This document shows positions 1 to 8,438 of a stretch of 44,225 bases of DNA, one piece after another. The DNA is taken from positions 1-44,225 of the forward strand of contig CADEGN010000028.1 in the NCBI GenBank assembly GCA_902826865.1, in the 5' to 3' direction. How positions within the stretch are numbered: the first letter of the stretch is position 1; the number at the start of each line of letters is the position of its first letter. Origin of the DNA: an uncultured Myxococcales bacterium (lineage in GTDB: Bacteria > Myxococcota_A > Polyangia > Nannocystales > Nannocystaceae). Position numbers and translations under genes: made by a program. Below the pieces are notes generated by a model. It saw only the letters and a list, made by a program, of their open reading frames with translations. It was not told the DNA's origin and did not search any database.

Positions 1-67
1 ACGGCGTCGAACCACCGTCAACGGCTCAGCTCGAGGCGCTTCGTAAGAGGCTTACTCTGATCCGGAA

Positions 68-730
68 GTGCTGCTCACCAACCTGGACGGGATCTCGCTC
101 ATCGATCACGACGGAACCATCCAGTATGAGAACATCAAACCGACTGGCGACTCACTGTGGATGCGACCCGCGGCGATTCACGATTTCGATGGTGATGGCA
201 TCGCCGAGTATGCCACGAGCTCGGACGACCACTACGCCGTGTACGAGGCCAGCGGCGCAATTCTGTGGTCCGCTTTGGTCGATGATGAGTCCGGCCTAGC
301 GGCGGGTACGGCGTTCGACTTCCTCGGGGATGGCAAGGCCGAGGCGATGTACGCCGACGAAAACACCCTGTGGGCATTCGACGATAACGGCGCGCCGCAC
401 ATCAGCGTTCCGCGCAGCTCCCGAACGTTCATCGAGTACCCCGTGGTCGCGGACGTCGACAACGACGGGTCCGGAGAGATCGTTGTTGTATCCGAGCTCG
501 GTTACGACAACGTCCAGACAGCGCCGACCGTGCAAGTCTACCGCGATGCCGACGATCGGTGGATCCAACCCCGCCGCATCTGGAATCAGCATACGTATCA
601 CGTTACGAACGTGCGCGAGGACGGCACGATCCCGCAGTTTGAGCCCCGCCACTGGGAGCGGCTCAACACGTTTCGGACCAATGCACAGATCGAGGGAGGG
701 AGCGTTTGTCAGCCCCGCCCCGCGGGATGA
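68..730 (+). pseudogene. FG-GAP/VCBS repeat protein, C-terminal part, 5' truncated
   Basis: This is the C-terminal ~220 residues of a secreted FG-GAP/VCBS-type beta-propeller protein. Calcium-loop-like Asp/Gly motifs are visible: DFDGDG near residue 39, DFLGDG near 84 and DVDNDGSGE near 128. The C-terminal block IWNQHTYHVTNVREDGTIP followed by LNTFRTNAQ is typical of a large myxobacterial family. Members are normally several hundred residues longer at the N-terminus. Here the frame is closed by TAA at 44-46, although upstream residues (DPEVLLTN) still fit the family, so the gene is cut or frameshifted just upstream. The GTG at 68 is only the first available start and no signal peptide remains. 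A functional short protein is unlikely; the break could also be an assembly error. Confidence 0.7.
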
Positions 731-844
731 AGCGGGGTAACCGTCGATCGACAAAAGCGCGTGCACAATCCGCGGCACATCGGTGTGACGCCCGCGGTGG
801 GCTCGGCTGTGGGGTTCGTGCACGCGGGGCAGCTCGCGAGAATC

Positions 845-975
845 CTACGGATCCGCCGCGCACCGAAACCCGATGATTATGCTCGGCACGTCGGGCGCGG
901 GCGTCTCGTACTCCGGCGTCCGGAACCCGGAACGCAACCCGCGAACCAAAGCTCAGCGAGTAATTGTACGACGAG
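845..975 (-). pseudogene. Degenerate 3' tail of an FGE-sulfatase gene
   Basis: On the minus strand this encodes SSYNYSLSFGSRVAFR, then after a frameshift EYETPAPDVPSIIIGFRC, AADP and a stop. It matches the last ~40 residues of the intact FGE-like lipoprotein at 3376-4485, including the stop codon. DNA similarity begins about 15 nt past the stop (near 828) and ends sharply at 975. Differences are partly conservative, so it may derive from a diverged paralogue rather than a recent copy. It lies 8 nt beyond the 3' end of the MYXO-CTERM gene, as if an older FGE gene had been replaced up to its tail. Confidence 0.75.
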
Positions 976-983
976 GGCTTTCT

Positions 984-2795
984 TCATCTGGGGCATCGGC
1001 GCGATAGCAGCCGCCGTGCGGTCCGGTGGCGAAGCCCGACTCCATCGCGGCGAGATCTCGTGCGAAAGACGGGGATTGCCGCGAGCAGAATCAGCCACGG
1101 CGCGTCCCCCTGCGTTGTCCTGCAGCTGCAACCCGCGGGGCTGGTTGAGTCGACCCCAGGGGCAGTGCCGTCGCTATCGCCTGGGTCCTCCGAAGAAGCA
1201 CTGGTATTGGCACTCCCGTCGTCGTGCGAGCCCCCAGTGTCGCTGATACCCGTGGTATCGCTGCCATCGGCGCCGCCGTCGGATCCTCCACCAGTCCCGC
1301 CGCACTCGTTGGCCACGGCAAGATCGGTGAATGAGAAGATCTTCTGGTGGAGCCCAGGCCACGGACCAATGTTGTCGTTCGCAGTCCAGGAACCGGTCGA
1401 ACTCTCGTAACTAATTGTCCACGTCTGGCCTTCAGCGTCGCACGCACCGTCGGCGAGCGTGACGTCGACCACCCCGTCGGTGTCCTCTCGTAGTTTCACA
1501 GCATTGACCGTCGGAGCGTCCGGGCAGGCGCTCCCCGTGCAATTGACGGTCACGCCTGCTGCAGACAAATTCTGAATGGGTACTGCGTTGCTTATTGGAA
1601 AGGTCAACGTGACCATGTTTTCCGCGATGGACGCCGTTGGTGTGCCAACCGTATCGAACGCCCCTACGGTCAAGGTGGCGTTTCGGAGGAACTCGTTCTC
1701 TCGGGCAACCCCTATTGCAGGGCTCCCTGCAGTCAACGTGAAATTTGGTGACCTTGGAGCTGTGGCAGGTGCATCGACAAATGCCGGGCCGCTGACGTTT
1801 ACGACGTTGTCTGATTGTGTGTAGTTGACGCCCTCGCTCGCACTGTTCGACGTGATAAACGCTTCTCCGCCGGAACCGCTGGCGTAGGCGAAGTTGTTTC
1901 TGATGGTGACGTCACTTGGCAAGCCACTCCAAAAATCAACTCCGTTTGCCGCTGCGCTTGAGGCTGTGACGGCGTTTTCGTAGAAAATGTTGTTCTCGAT
2001 CCGAGTATTGTTGCAGCGGGACCCCCAATGCACGATGCCTGAACGGTTCCGGGCATACGCAAAGGTGTTGTTGGCGATGATCCAGTTGTGCGACTCAGCG
2101 AATTCCGCACTGGGGTGGTTGCCGCCCGCTGCAAAGGAATTGGTTCCGTTAAGTTGGATACCGAATCCGGTGCTATCATAGAATAGATTATTAGTCACCG
2201 TGATGTCGGTGCCCTGGGCATACATGCCGTGCGCGCCAGGAGCCGTGATGTGAGGCCCATTGTGCTGAATTACGTTGCGCTGGACAACGACTCGCGTGCC
2301 GCTGCCAAGAATCCCTTGACTCACGTTGTCGTGCAGCCACATATGCTGAATCGTTGTGTCATGAAGGTTGTAGAACTTCATCCCATCATGGCAGTTCCGC
2401 ACCTCGAACCCACTCACCACAATCCAACCGATCGGATTGCGGTATCCGGTTTCGCTGGTAAACAAAAACGAATTCGATTCGAGTTCTTGCCCGGTGCATG
2501 ATAGTACCGGTAACTCATTGGGGTAGTTCAAGAGCTGAATCGGCGCCGTGCGTGTCCCTGAGCGGCGAAATCGCACCCCAGATTCGTTGTACGTCCCCCC
2601 TCGAACAAAGCAGGTGTCTCCCTCGATCATTGTTTCAGTGCACTTCGCAATCGTGGCGAATGGCGTCGCTTCACTTGTGCCGTTGTTGCTATTGCTCCCG
2701 GTTGCGTTGTCGACGTAGTACGTGGCTGCTTGGCCAACGGCAGGTATGCCGGTTAGCGTCAAGAGTGTGGCGACGAAAGACGTTGCGTTCTTCAT
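984..2795 (-). CDS. Right-handed beta-helix protein with MYXO-CTERM anchor
   Basis: 603-aa secreted protein. The ATG at 2795 follows a good Shine-Dalgarno (GGGAG, 5 nt) and starts a signal peptide (MKNATSFVATLLTLTGI...GQAA) followed directly by TYYVDNATGS, the usual start of DUF1565/pectate-lyase-like parallel beta-helix proteins. Residues ~25-380 carry many Asn-rich beta-helix turns (NNTF, RNVIQHN, IENNIFYEN, IRNNF). Then come an Ig-like region and a Ser/Gly/Asp-rich linker. The C-terminus has Gly-Cys-Ser-Cys, the hydrophobic stretch APWLILLAAIPVF and an Arg-rich tail, which is the MYXO-CTERM sorting signal for surface display. The substrate is unknown; polysaccharide binding or cleavage is the family's usual role. 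A 4-copy heptamer repeat lies in its 5' leader. Confidence 0.85.
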   Translation of the reverse strand: MKNATSFVATLLTLTGIPAVGQAATYYVDNATGSNSNNGTSEATPFATIAKCTETMIEGDTCFVRGGTYNESGVRFRRSGTRTAPIQLLNYPNELPVLSCTGQELESNSFLFTSETGYRNPIGWIVVSGFEVRNCHDGMKFYNLHDTTIQHMWLHDNVSQGILGSGTRVVVQRNVIQHNGPHITAPGAHGMYAQGTDITVTNNLFYDSTGFGIQLNGTNSFAAGGNHPSAEFAESHNWIIANNTFAYARNRSGIVHWGSRCNNTRIENNIFYENAVTASSAAANGVDFWSGLPSDVTIRNNFAYASGSGGEAFITSNSASEGVNYTQSDNVVNVSGPAFVDAPATAPRSPNFTLTAGSPAIGVARENEFLRNATLTVGAFDTVGTPTASIAENMVTLTFPISNAVPIQNLSAAGVTVNCTGSACPDAPTVNAVKLREDTDGVVDVTLADGACDAEGQTWTISYESSTGSWTANDNIGPWPGLHQKIFSFTDLAVANECGGTGGGSDGGADGSDTTGISDTGGSHDDGSANTSASSEDPGDSDGTAPGVDSTSPAGCSCRTTQGDAPWLILLAAIPVFRTRSRRDGVGLRHRTARRLLSRRCPR

Positions 2796-2830
2796 TGGAA
2801 CTCCCAGCGGCAGAACCCCGCCGCCTGTCT

Positions 2831-2858
2831 GCCCCAAGCCCCAAGCCCCAAGCCCCAA
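2831..2858. repeat. Tandem heptamer (gccccaa)x4
   Basis: Four perfect head-to-tail copies of gccccaa. On the minus strand the array lies 36-63 nt upstream of the ATG (2795) of the MYXO-CTERM beta-helix gene, in its leader or promoter. Copy-number slippage could alter spacing. I see no reading frame or protein-coding role for it. Confidence 0.85.
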
Positions 2859-3096
2859 GAGCACTGACGTGCTTGGGCGTGCATGCCCCGGAGGTTGTCC
2901 CCAGGGATCGATGGAGACTTGGCATTGCCCCTTCCCTGTGAAGGTCCGCCTCCAGGTCGCGGTGGAACCGTTTGCGTGCGATGGAGCACCCGCAAGAGAA
3001 GTCGTCGCTGCCCCGGCGTCATCTCGCCGCCTGAAAAAATTCGCGAAACGCTACCGATCCGGCGCGACGGGCGCGACCCCTTCGCCGTCGCGGCTG

Positions 3097-3258
3097 TCAC
3101 CTGAAGCACAACCGAGGCGTATTTTCCGCTTCAGCCTCGGCGCAAGTGTTGTCGTCGCTTCCGTCTTTAGCGACATAGTATGTCGCGGCATGAGCCGTAG
3201 CGGCACTCGCGAGGGTGATTGCAAGAACGAGAGCGCCAGTTGGCAGATCGTGGGTCAA
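3097..3258 (-). pseudogene. N-terminal remnant of a second beta-helix protein
   Basis: An open frame from a possible TTG at 3258 to TGA at 3097 encodes a signal-peptide-like segment (GALVLAITLASAATAHA) followed by ATYYVAKDGSDDNTC, then a short tail and a stop. Signal peptide plus ATYYV is the start of right-handed beta-helix proteins and parallels AATYYVDNATGS in the gene at 984-2795. Nothing of the several-hundred-residue beta-helix body follows. I read it as a truncated relic; expression as a ~53-residue secreted peptide cannot be excluded. Confidence 0.6.
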
Positions 3259-3375
3259 CCCCTGCCGCGCGCCGTCACCAGGTAATTTCGGTGTCCAACC
3301 GGACCTCGGGGGCGCGCGCGAATTGCCGCGGTCGCGACCGCTGAGCTGCGCCTCGGGGGGCAGCTCGCCGGAGTC

Positions 3376-4485
3376 CTACGGATCCGCCGCGCAGCGAAAA
3401 CCGACAACTGTCCCCGGCACGTCGGGCGCGGGCGTCTCGTAGTCCGGGGTCCGGAACGCAACCCGCGAGCCGAAGCTCAGCAAGTAGTTGTACGACGAGC
3501 TGCGTGCCGCCCGGCGAGTGCCATTCGCTGGCCCTTGCGGATCCTGCATCGGAGATCCGACGTAGTACGCCGCTTCGTACCAGTCTGCGACCCATTCGAA
3601 GGCGTTCCCTGCCATGTCGAGCGCGCCATACGGCGAGGCCCCGGCGGGTTTGGATCCGACCGGCAAGAACCCAGCAGCGCCGCACGCCGAGCTGTCGAGA
3701 TTCGCGTCCGCGCAGGTCGCCGCGCGGTTGCCCCAGGGATAGCGGCGCCCGTCTGGGCCGCGGGCAGCTTTCTCCCACTCGGCTTCCGTCGGCAGGCGGC
3801 GGCCCAGCCACTCGCAGTAGTCGCGTGCAGAGAACCAGTCGACGCACACGACCGGCTGATCGCCCGACGAGTTCGGGCAATCGGACTGGTAGAGCTCGAT
3901 GAAGGTCGCGGGCGCCGGACACTCCCCCGCGTCCACGCACGCCGCGTAGGCGTCAGCTGTCACTTCGTTGCGATCGATCGCGAACGACGACAACAGAACC
4001 TCGTGGTACGGATACTCGTCATCGTTGCACTGGTCGTCAACCTCCTCGTTGCACCCCATCATGAACGGCCCACCCGGCACGGCCACCATGTCCTCGGCTG
4101 GCGCGACGCATTCGGCACCGTCGCAAATCAGCCCCTTTCCGCAGCTGTCATCGAGGGGGTCACAAGCCGGCGTGCCGGTCGTCGTCCCTGCCGTGCTCGT
4201 CGTTCCATCGGGATCGCCGTCGGTCGTGCCCGGGCCGGTCTCGGTTCCGACCGCACCGCTCGAGTCCGATGGCGTCGTGCCCGAGGAGGCAGACGTCGGC
4301 GACGTCGACGTCGGCGACGTTGAGGTCTGCGACGTCGACGCGGACGTCGTGGATGCTTCGCCGCTGCCCGTCGTGCTGTCCCCGGCGCCCGACGGCAACC
4401 CCGGCTTGTCGGCGGAGAAGCACGCGGCGACACTCGCGAGGCCGAGGATGAGAAACGGCGACTGCGCTGACATGGGAGTCCTCAT
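3376..4485 (-). CDS. FGE-sulfatase-fold (SUMF1-like) lipoprotein
   Basis: 369 aa. The ATG at 4485 has GGAGG 7 nt upstream. The signal peptide ends in a lipobox (LASVAAC, Cys22), so it is probably a lipoprotein. Residues ~25-105 are a Ser/Thr/Asp-rich linker with direct repeats (TSTSPTSTSPTS). The formylglycine-generating-enzyme-like domain starts near 130 (MVAVPGGPFMMGC) and contains DRNEVTADAYAACVDAG, CVDWFSARDYCEWLGRRLP, TEAEWEKAARG, YPWGN, DMAGNAFEWVADWY and the C-terminal VGFRCAADP. These are standard FGE/SUMF1 landmarks. Most bacterial lipoproteins of this type are not sulfatase activators, and I cannot assign catalytic Cys pairs with confidence. A degenerate second tail of this family lies at 845-975. 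Confidence 0.85.
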   Translation of the reverse strand: MRTPMSAQSPFLILGLASVAACFSADKPGLPSGAGDSTTGSGEASTTSASTSQTSTSPTSTSPTSASSGTTPSDSSGAVGTETGPGTTDGDPDGTTSTAGTTTGTPACDPLDDSCGKGLICDGAECVAPAEDMVAVPGGPFMMGCNEEVDDQCNDDEYPYHEVLLSSFAIDRNEVTADAYAACVDAGECPAPATFIELYQSDCPNSSGDQPVVCVDWFSARDYCEWLGRRLPTEAEWEKAARGPDGRRYPWGNRAATCADANLDSSACGAAGFLPVGSKPAGASPYGALDMAGNAFEWVADWYEAAYYVGSPMQDPQGPANGTRRAARSSSYNYLLSFGSRVAFRTPDYETPAPDVPGTVVGFRCAADP

Positions 4486-4688
4486 GGTCGACCTCCGCGA
4501 ACCGACACTTTACCGATACAGCGGAGCCGCCGATAGCCCCGCGCCGCAAGCCGCGCAGACGCGCGACGGCGACCCGCGAGCGCGTCGCATCAACCCGCGG
4601 AGACCTCGATGACGAACCAAGTCATCTCCTGACACGATCGCCGGAACGCAGCCGCGTCGTACGCGATCCCGCGCCCGCTCGCCCAGAC

Positions 4689-5771
4689 CTACTCGAGCGG
4701 TCCGGCGCCGTACATCGTCCGCCAGGCGGGATCGAACACATAGGCATCCCCCTCGATGGGCGAGTCCGGGGACACGCAGACCGAGCAATGCGGGTACCCG
4801 TTGGGGACCGACGTGATGAGCTGTCGTGCGTCGCCATAGGGCGGCTCGGCGCCATCGATGGTGGTGGGGACACCGAGCATGCCGGCTGCCTCCCACGCCG
4901 AGCGGATCCCGTCGTACTGCTCGTCGTCCGTGTGCGCGAGGCCATACCAGACGTCGACGGGGGTGACCGTGTCGTCGGGTACCTCCCACCAGCCGCCCGA
5001 GTGCATCACCACCCGCGAGAATGGCCGGCGCGTGGCGAACAATCCACTGCTCGACGCGCCGTGGGAGATCCCAGCGATGATGACGTGCTCATGCCGGAGG
5101 TTGTTGTCGCCGTCGAGGTACCAGCCCCAGTCGCCACCGGGGTGCGCTTCAGCGAGATGTCGCAATATCGTTACCACGCGTCCCTCGGCGCTGTCGGCCC
5201 GGCTTGCCACGATCACCGACGAACTGTCCTCGCCGGTCAGCGCCTCCCAGCGGGTGTCGGTGTTGCAGGTGCCGCCCACGCCACCACAGTCCCAGCGGTT
5301 GTTGTAGTGGGGCTCGACCACGTGAAAGCCCCAGCCTGCGATCTGGCGGCCGTGATCGCGCCACGAACTCGGTGTGTTGGTGAAGCCCGAGAGGAAGAAC
5401 ACCAGCTTGCCCAGCGGTGCGGCGCGCGTGTCGAGGTGGGCGTATTGCAGCTCGATGTTGTCGACCACCGTAGGATCGAGTTCGAGCGGGTCGAGCTCAA
5501 ACTCGTACAGCTGCGGATCGCTGACGTCGACGTCTGGACCGGCGGGCCCGCCGGTCGTGGTGCCGGTCGAGTCCGCCGCAGGACCAGTCTCGCTGGCCGC
5601 GGTGCCGATCGTCGTGCCGTCGGCGCCGGTGGCAGACGTCGTCACGCCGATGGTCGTGGATGGACCGGTGGTGTCCGCGGGCCCTGTGGCCTCGGTCGTG
5701 CCGCCGTCGTCCGACCCGGGCGCGCCCGCGCACGCGAGCAAGATGGTGGATCCCGCAAGCCAAGATCGCAT
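4689..5771 (-). CDS. Alpha/beta-hydrolase-fold lipoprotein
   Basis: About 360 aa from ATG 5771, chosen because it starts the lipoprotein signal MRSWLAGSTILLAC (Cys14). The Shine-Dalgarno (GGGAGG) abuts this ATG, which is tight, so an upstream start at 5810 is possible. Residues ~15-85 are a Thr/Gly/Ala/Asp linker. The rest looks like an alpha/beta hydrolase: KLVFFLSGFTNTPSSW (oxyanion-type strand), the nucleophile elbow GISHGAS (G-x-S-x-G), SRVVMHSGGWWEV and a late PHCSVC that could hold the catalytic His. It resembles secreted BPSS1187/PHB-depolymerase-like hydrolases. The substrate is unknown. It is a monocistronic-looking minus gene after a 203-bp gap. Confidence 0.7.
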   Translation of the reverse strand: MRSWLAGSTILLACAGAPGSDDGGTTEATGPADTTGPSTTIGVTTSATGADGTTIGTAASETGPAADSTGTTTGGPAGPDVDVSDPQLYEFELDPLELDPTVVDNIELQYAHLDTRAAPLGKLVFFLSGFTNTPSSWRDHGRQIAGWGFHVVEPHYNNRWDCGGVGGTCNTDTRWEALTGEDSSSVIVASRADSAEGRVVTILRHLAEAHPGGDWGWYLDGDNNLRHEHVIIAGISHGASSSGLFATRRPFSRVVMHSGGWWEVPDDTVTPVDVWYGLAHTDDEQYDGIRSAWEAAGMLGVPTTIDGAEPPYGDARQLITSVPNGYPHCSVCVSPDSPIEGDAYVFDPAWRTMYGAGPLE

Positions 5772-5946
5772 CCTCCCACGGTATCTGGCATGGGTCGCCC
5801 TCGCGACCACGAAGATCGCGCAGGCGCATGTCCGCGCGACGTCGTCGCCACGATGACGGTAGCCGACGTGATCACCCCAGCTCCAGCTGCGCGAACCTTG
5901 ATCTCGACCCGTTGGGCGCGCGCGGTATCGCGTCGCGCGCTGTGGT

Positions 5947-6459
5947 TCACGCGCGCGCGGCCGTGAACCTCAGGATCTCAGAGAAGCAGTCGTCGTCGCA
6001 GCGCTTGGGCTCCGAGAGCTCGTAGTCGGGCTCGATCCGTTCGTCGATCACCACCTCGTCGTCGTTCTCGACCGTGAGCTCGACGACGGCTGGCAGCTGC
6101 GAGGTGCCGGTGTCGATGCCACCGTCGATGTCGATCTGGAACAGCGTGTAGGGGTTGTGAGGCCCGTCGAGGATGAACGCCGAGACCGCGAGTTCACCGT
6201 CGCAGCCGGCGCTCTTCGAGTCCACGCCGATGTCGCACGTGGCCGTCTCCGTCTCGCCGTCGCTCACGAGCACGAACGACCAACGCCCGGGACCGAGGGC
6301 ATCGCCACCATCCTCGCGGATCGTGATCACGAGCCGCGACGAGCACACGTCGCCGTTGCAGGCGAGGCAGCCTTGGGTCGTCAAAGCCGCGGACGCAGCC
6401 CCCGAGGTCATCGCTGCGATCACGACACCCATACCGAACCCACGCCAGTCCATGTTCAT
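5947..6459 (-). CDS. Small secreted protein, unknown function
   Basis: 170 aa from ATG 6459 (a second ATG at 6453 is equally possible; no clear Shine-Dalgarno). The signal peptide GFGMGVVIAAMTSGAASAA precedes a compact domain with Cys pairs (GCLACNGDVC, CDIGVDSKSAGC, CDDDC), consistent with disulfides in the periplasm or outside. Acidic and rich in beta-type segments (RLVITIREDGG, WSFVLVSDG, VELTVENDDEVVID). I do not recognise a family. The upstream extension of the frame to 6630 is Arg/Pro-rich and looks non-coding. Confidence 0.6.
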   Translation of the reverse strand: MNMDWRGFGMGVVIAAMTSGAASAALTTQGCLACNGDVCSSRLVITIREDGGDALGPGRWSFVLVSDGETETATCDIGVDSKSAGCDGELAVSAFILDGPHNPYTLFQIDIDGGIDTGTSQLPAVVELTVENDDEVVIDERIEPDYELSEPKRCDDDCFSEILRFTAARA

Positions 6460-6568
6460 GGTGTCAGTTTGGCATCCGCGCAGGCGAGTGCAAGCGCGGA
6501 TCGGCCCCGAGCTGAGCGGGCTCGAGTCCCGGTCGGGGCTGGTCTGCCCAATCGGCCGCACTCGGCTG

Positions 6569-6922
6569 TCAGCAAGCGCAGCCGGGAGGTTGGTGGCAGG
6601 TCTTGCTCGCAGAGATGCACGAGTTGCCACATGGGATTCCAGAGCTGCAGTGCTTGCAGCACGTGCGCGCCTGCGTGGACGCCTTCGATCTGGATCGCTC
6701 GGCCTTGTCGAGTTGCTCGTAGAGCTCGTCCGCCGTCGGAGAGTGCCGCGCGTCGGCGGCCCGGGCTGGCTTCGCCCTCGACTCCGTCTTCACGCGCTCG
6801 GCGTGGCGCTTCCCCCTGGGTTTCTTCGCGGCCGCGGGTGTCGGCGTGACGGCAGGCGTCGGCGCGGGCTGCTGCGCGAGCTGGGCGGACGCGGCATTTT
6901 GCGCTACACGAGGCTTCTCCAC
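6569..6922 (-). CDS. Small protein with Cys-rich C-terminal motif
   Basis: 117 aa from GTG 6922. A basic, Ala/Pro/Lys-rich N-terminal half leads to a C-terminal Cys cluster, CCKHCSSGIPCGNSC then ISASKTCHQPPGCAC. This resembles the CGxSCI...CHxPxGCAC pattern I know from small bacterial secreted proteins (no Pfam name recalled). The frame stays open upstream; a CTG at 7048 overlaps the TGA of the upstream lipoprotein gene (CTGA) and would add a short Arg-Gly N-terminus and a hydrophobic LFFATCGAVA stretch ending in KSCGC, possibly a signal or lipobox. The start is therefore unresolved. If the overlap is real, the gene is coupled to the Fur-box lipoprotein gene. Confidence 0.6.
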   Translation of the reverse strand: MEKPRVAQNAASAQLAQQPAPTPAVTPTPAAAKKPRGKRHAERVKTESRAKPARAADARHSPTADELYEQLDKAERSRSKASTQARTCCKHCSSGIPCGNSCISASKTCHQPPGCAC

Positions 6923-7044
6923 GAGCTTCTCGGTTCCGATCCGCTGGTTCGACCCTGTGGCTGGCGGGATCCCGCCACACCCGCACGACTTCGCGACGGC
7001 GCCACACGTCGCGAAGAAGAGCCCGCGCCCGCGCCCGCGCGGGT

Positions 7045-8310
7045 TCAGCCCGGGGTGGGCATGCGGTAGCTCTGGATCGTCGCCGCGTCGACGCCGAAGG
7101 CGTCCATGATCACGCCTTCGATCTCGCCGACGGCGTCCTCGAGCGCCGGCAGGCTCTCGACGAACAGCCCGGTCGACGACGCGCCCAGCGTCGCGACGTC
7201 GACGCCCAGCGCGGTCATTGCCGCCTCGATCGCGGCGTCGTCGATGATCCGCGCGCCGCTCGCCAGCGGGCCTGCGGCGGGATCGGGCATGCCGAGGAAG
7301 CCGATGCCCACGCCGGTGCCCTCCCCGAGATCGTGCAGCACGGCTGCGAACTCGGTGTCGGTAGCCGCGGCTAGCAGCGCGCCCGTCGCTCGGCCGCCGT
7401 AGAACACCAGTCGCGCGTACATGGTGAGCTCCCAGTCGCGGAAGAAAGCGACCAGAGCGGCGTCGCGCTCGGCGGTGCACGCGGGATCGGCCGCGTAGGC
7501 CTTGGCGATGGCGAGGCTCTCCGCCATGCCGCCGTGAAAGCCCATCTGGAACGCGTAGCTCGCCGCGTCAGTGGGCATCGCCTCGGGGTCGAGGGTGGCG
7601 TTGCTGCCCCACGCGGCCGCGATCGCGTCGATCGTCGCGGGCGTGATCTCGGCCTCGGTCAGGCCCACGGCGTAGGCGTAAAGGATGCCCCCGCCGAAGC
7701 CGCCCTTGTCAACGAGCTGGCGCACCTCGAGCCCACCTTCGTTGATGCCGCGATCATCGTCGCCCCAGACGCCGCCGGCGGCGCCCGGATCCCATGCGCC
7801 TCCAGCGTCGATGAGATCCTGCTCCCCCGCCGCGATCACATCCACGAACTCCGCCAAGGACTGCTCGACCACCGGCACGAAGCCGGGATGGGCGATGTCG
7901 GCGAGGCTCGGATCTCCGGCCCATGCCGCCTCGAGCTGACGCAGACCCGCGAGCTCGACCGCGCCGGTCTCGGCCCCACGCATGAGCGCATCGCCGGTCA
8001 GGGCGTCGAGCGCGGCGCGCACGGCGAGGGCGTCGACGGTGTTCGCGTCCCAGTCGGGGGCCGCCCATGCGCCCGGCGTCACCTCGCAGGCCACGGGCTC
8101 GCCCGTGTCGTCGGAGCTGGGGTCGGGAGCCGTCCCGCTGCTATCGGGATCGATCCCACTCGAGCCCGCGGTCGCCCCTGCGGCGGTCGATTCGCCGGTG
8201 GCATCGCTGCCATTGCCGGCCTCCGCCCCGCTCTCGCCGCTCTCGTCGGCGCAGGCGCACGGAAGGCCAAGCAGGGGGATCCAGGGGAGGAGAACCAGAC
8301 GCTTGAACAT
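7045..8310 (-). CDS. DUF4856-like lipoprotein, iron locus
   Basis: 421 aa from ATG 8310, which begins the lipoprotein signal MFKRLVLLPWIPLLGLPCAC. A Ser/Gly/Asp linker runs to ~75. The rest is all-alpha in appearance, with EVRQLVDKGGFGGGILYAYAV, AAWGSNATLDPEA and YAFQMGFHGGMAESLA. The combination of an LxQLVDKGxxG segment, a spaced helix and a partner imelysin gene resembles DUF4856 lipoproteins, which in other phyla sit beside imelysins and TonB receptors. That assignment is inference. The Fur-box palindrome lies 23 nt upstream of the ATG and is shared with the divergent imelysin gene, so iron repression of both sides is likely. The longer frame to 8457 would cross the operator and is rejected. 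Confidence 0.65.
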   Translation of the reverse strand: MFKRLVLLPWIPLLGLPCACADESGESGAEAGNGSDATGESTAAGATAGSSGIDPDSSGTAPDPSSDDTGEPVACEVTPGAWAAPDWDANTVDALAVRAALDALTGDALMRGAETGAVELAGLRQLEAAWAGDPSLADIAHPGFVPVVEQSLAEFVDVIAAGEQDLIDAGGAWDPGAAGGVWGDDDRGINEGGLEVRQLVDKGGFGGGILYAYAVGLTEAEITPATIDAIAAAWGSNATLDPEAMPTDAASYAFQMGFHGGMAESLAIAKAYAADPACTAERDAALVAFFRDWELTMYARLVFYGGRATGALLAAATDTEFAAVLHDLGEGTGVGIGFLGMPDPAAGPLASGARIIDDAAIEAAMTALGVDVATLGASSTGLFVESLPALEDAVGEIEGVIMDAFGVDAATIQSYRMPTPG

Positions 8311-8332
8311 GGCGCCGTCCGGAATATCACAG

Positions 8333-8349
8333 TTGAAAATGATTTTCAA
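8333..8349. promoter_or_regulatory. Fur-box-like palindrome between divergent genes
   Basis: The sequence ttgaaaatgattttcaa is an exact inverted repeat of 8-nt arms around one central base. It fits the 7-1-7 Fur/ferric-uptake-type consensus (TGAwAAT-n-ATTwTCA) and is strikingly AT-rich in this GC-rich region. It is 23 nt from the ATG of the DUF4856-like gene (minus) and 89 nt from the ATG of the imelysin gene (plus), so one bound repressor could cover both promoters. Confidence 0.8.
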
Positions 8350-8438
8350 ATCCCTTTGTGAGTGTTCGACGGGCGTCGACTGGCCCATTGGTACGTTCCC
8401 GCGCCCGTGATTTTGATATCTCTTATCGTCCGGTGCCC

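Noticed and set aside
2831..2858. Short direct repeats as a CRISPR array
   Set aside because: Units are 7 bp and contiguous with no spacers; no cas genes in the window.
6923..7480. N-terminal extension of the small Cys-rich gene into the lipoprotein gene
   Set aside because: Upstream of 7048 the frame is Arg-rich and out of frame with a well-supported gene.
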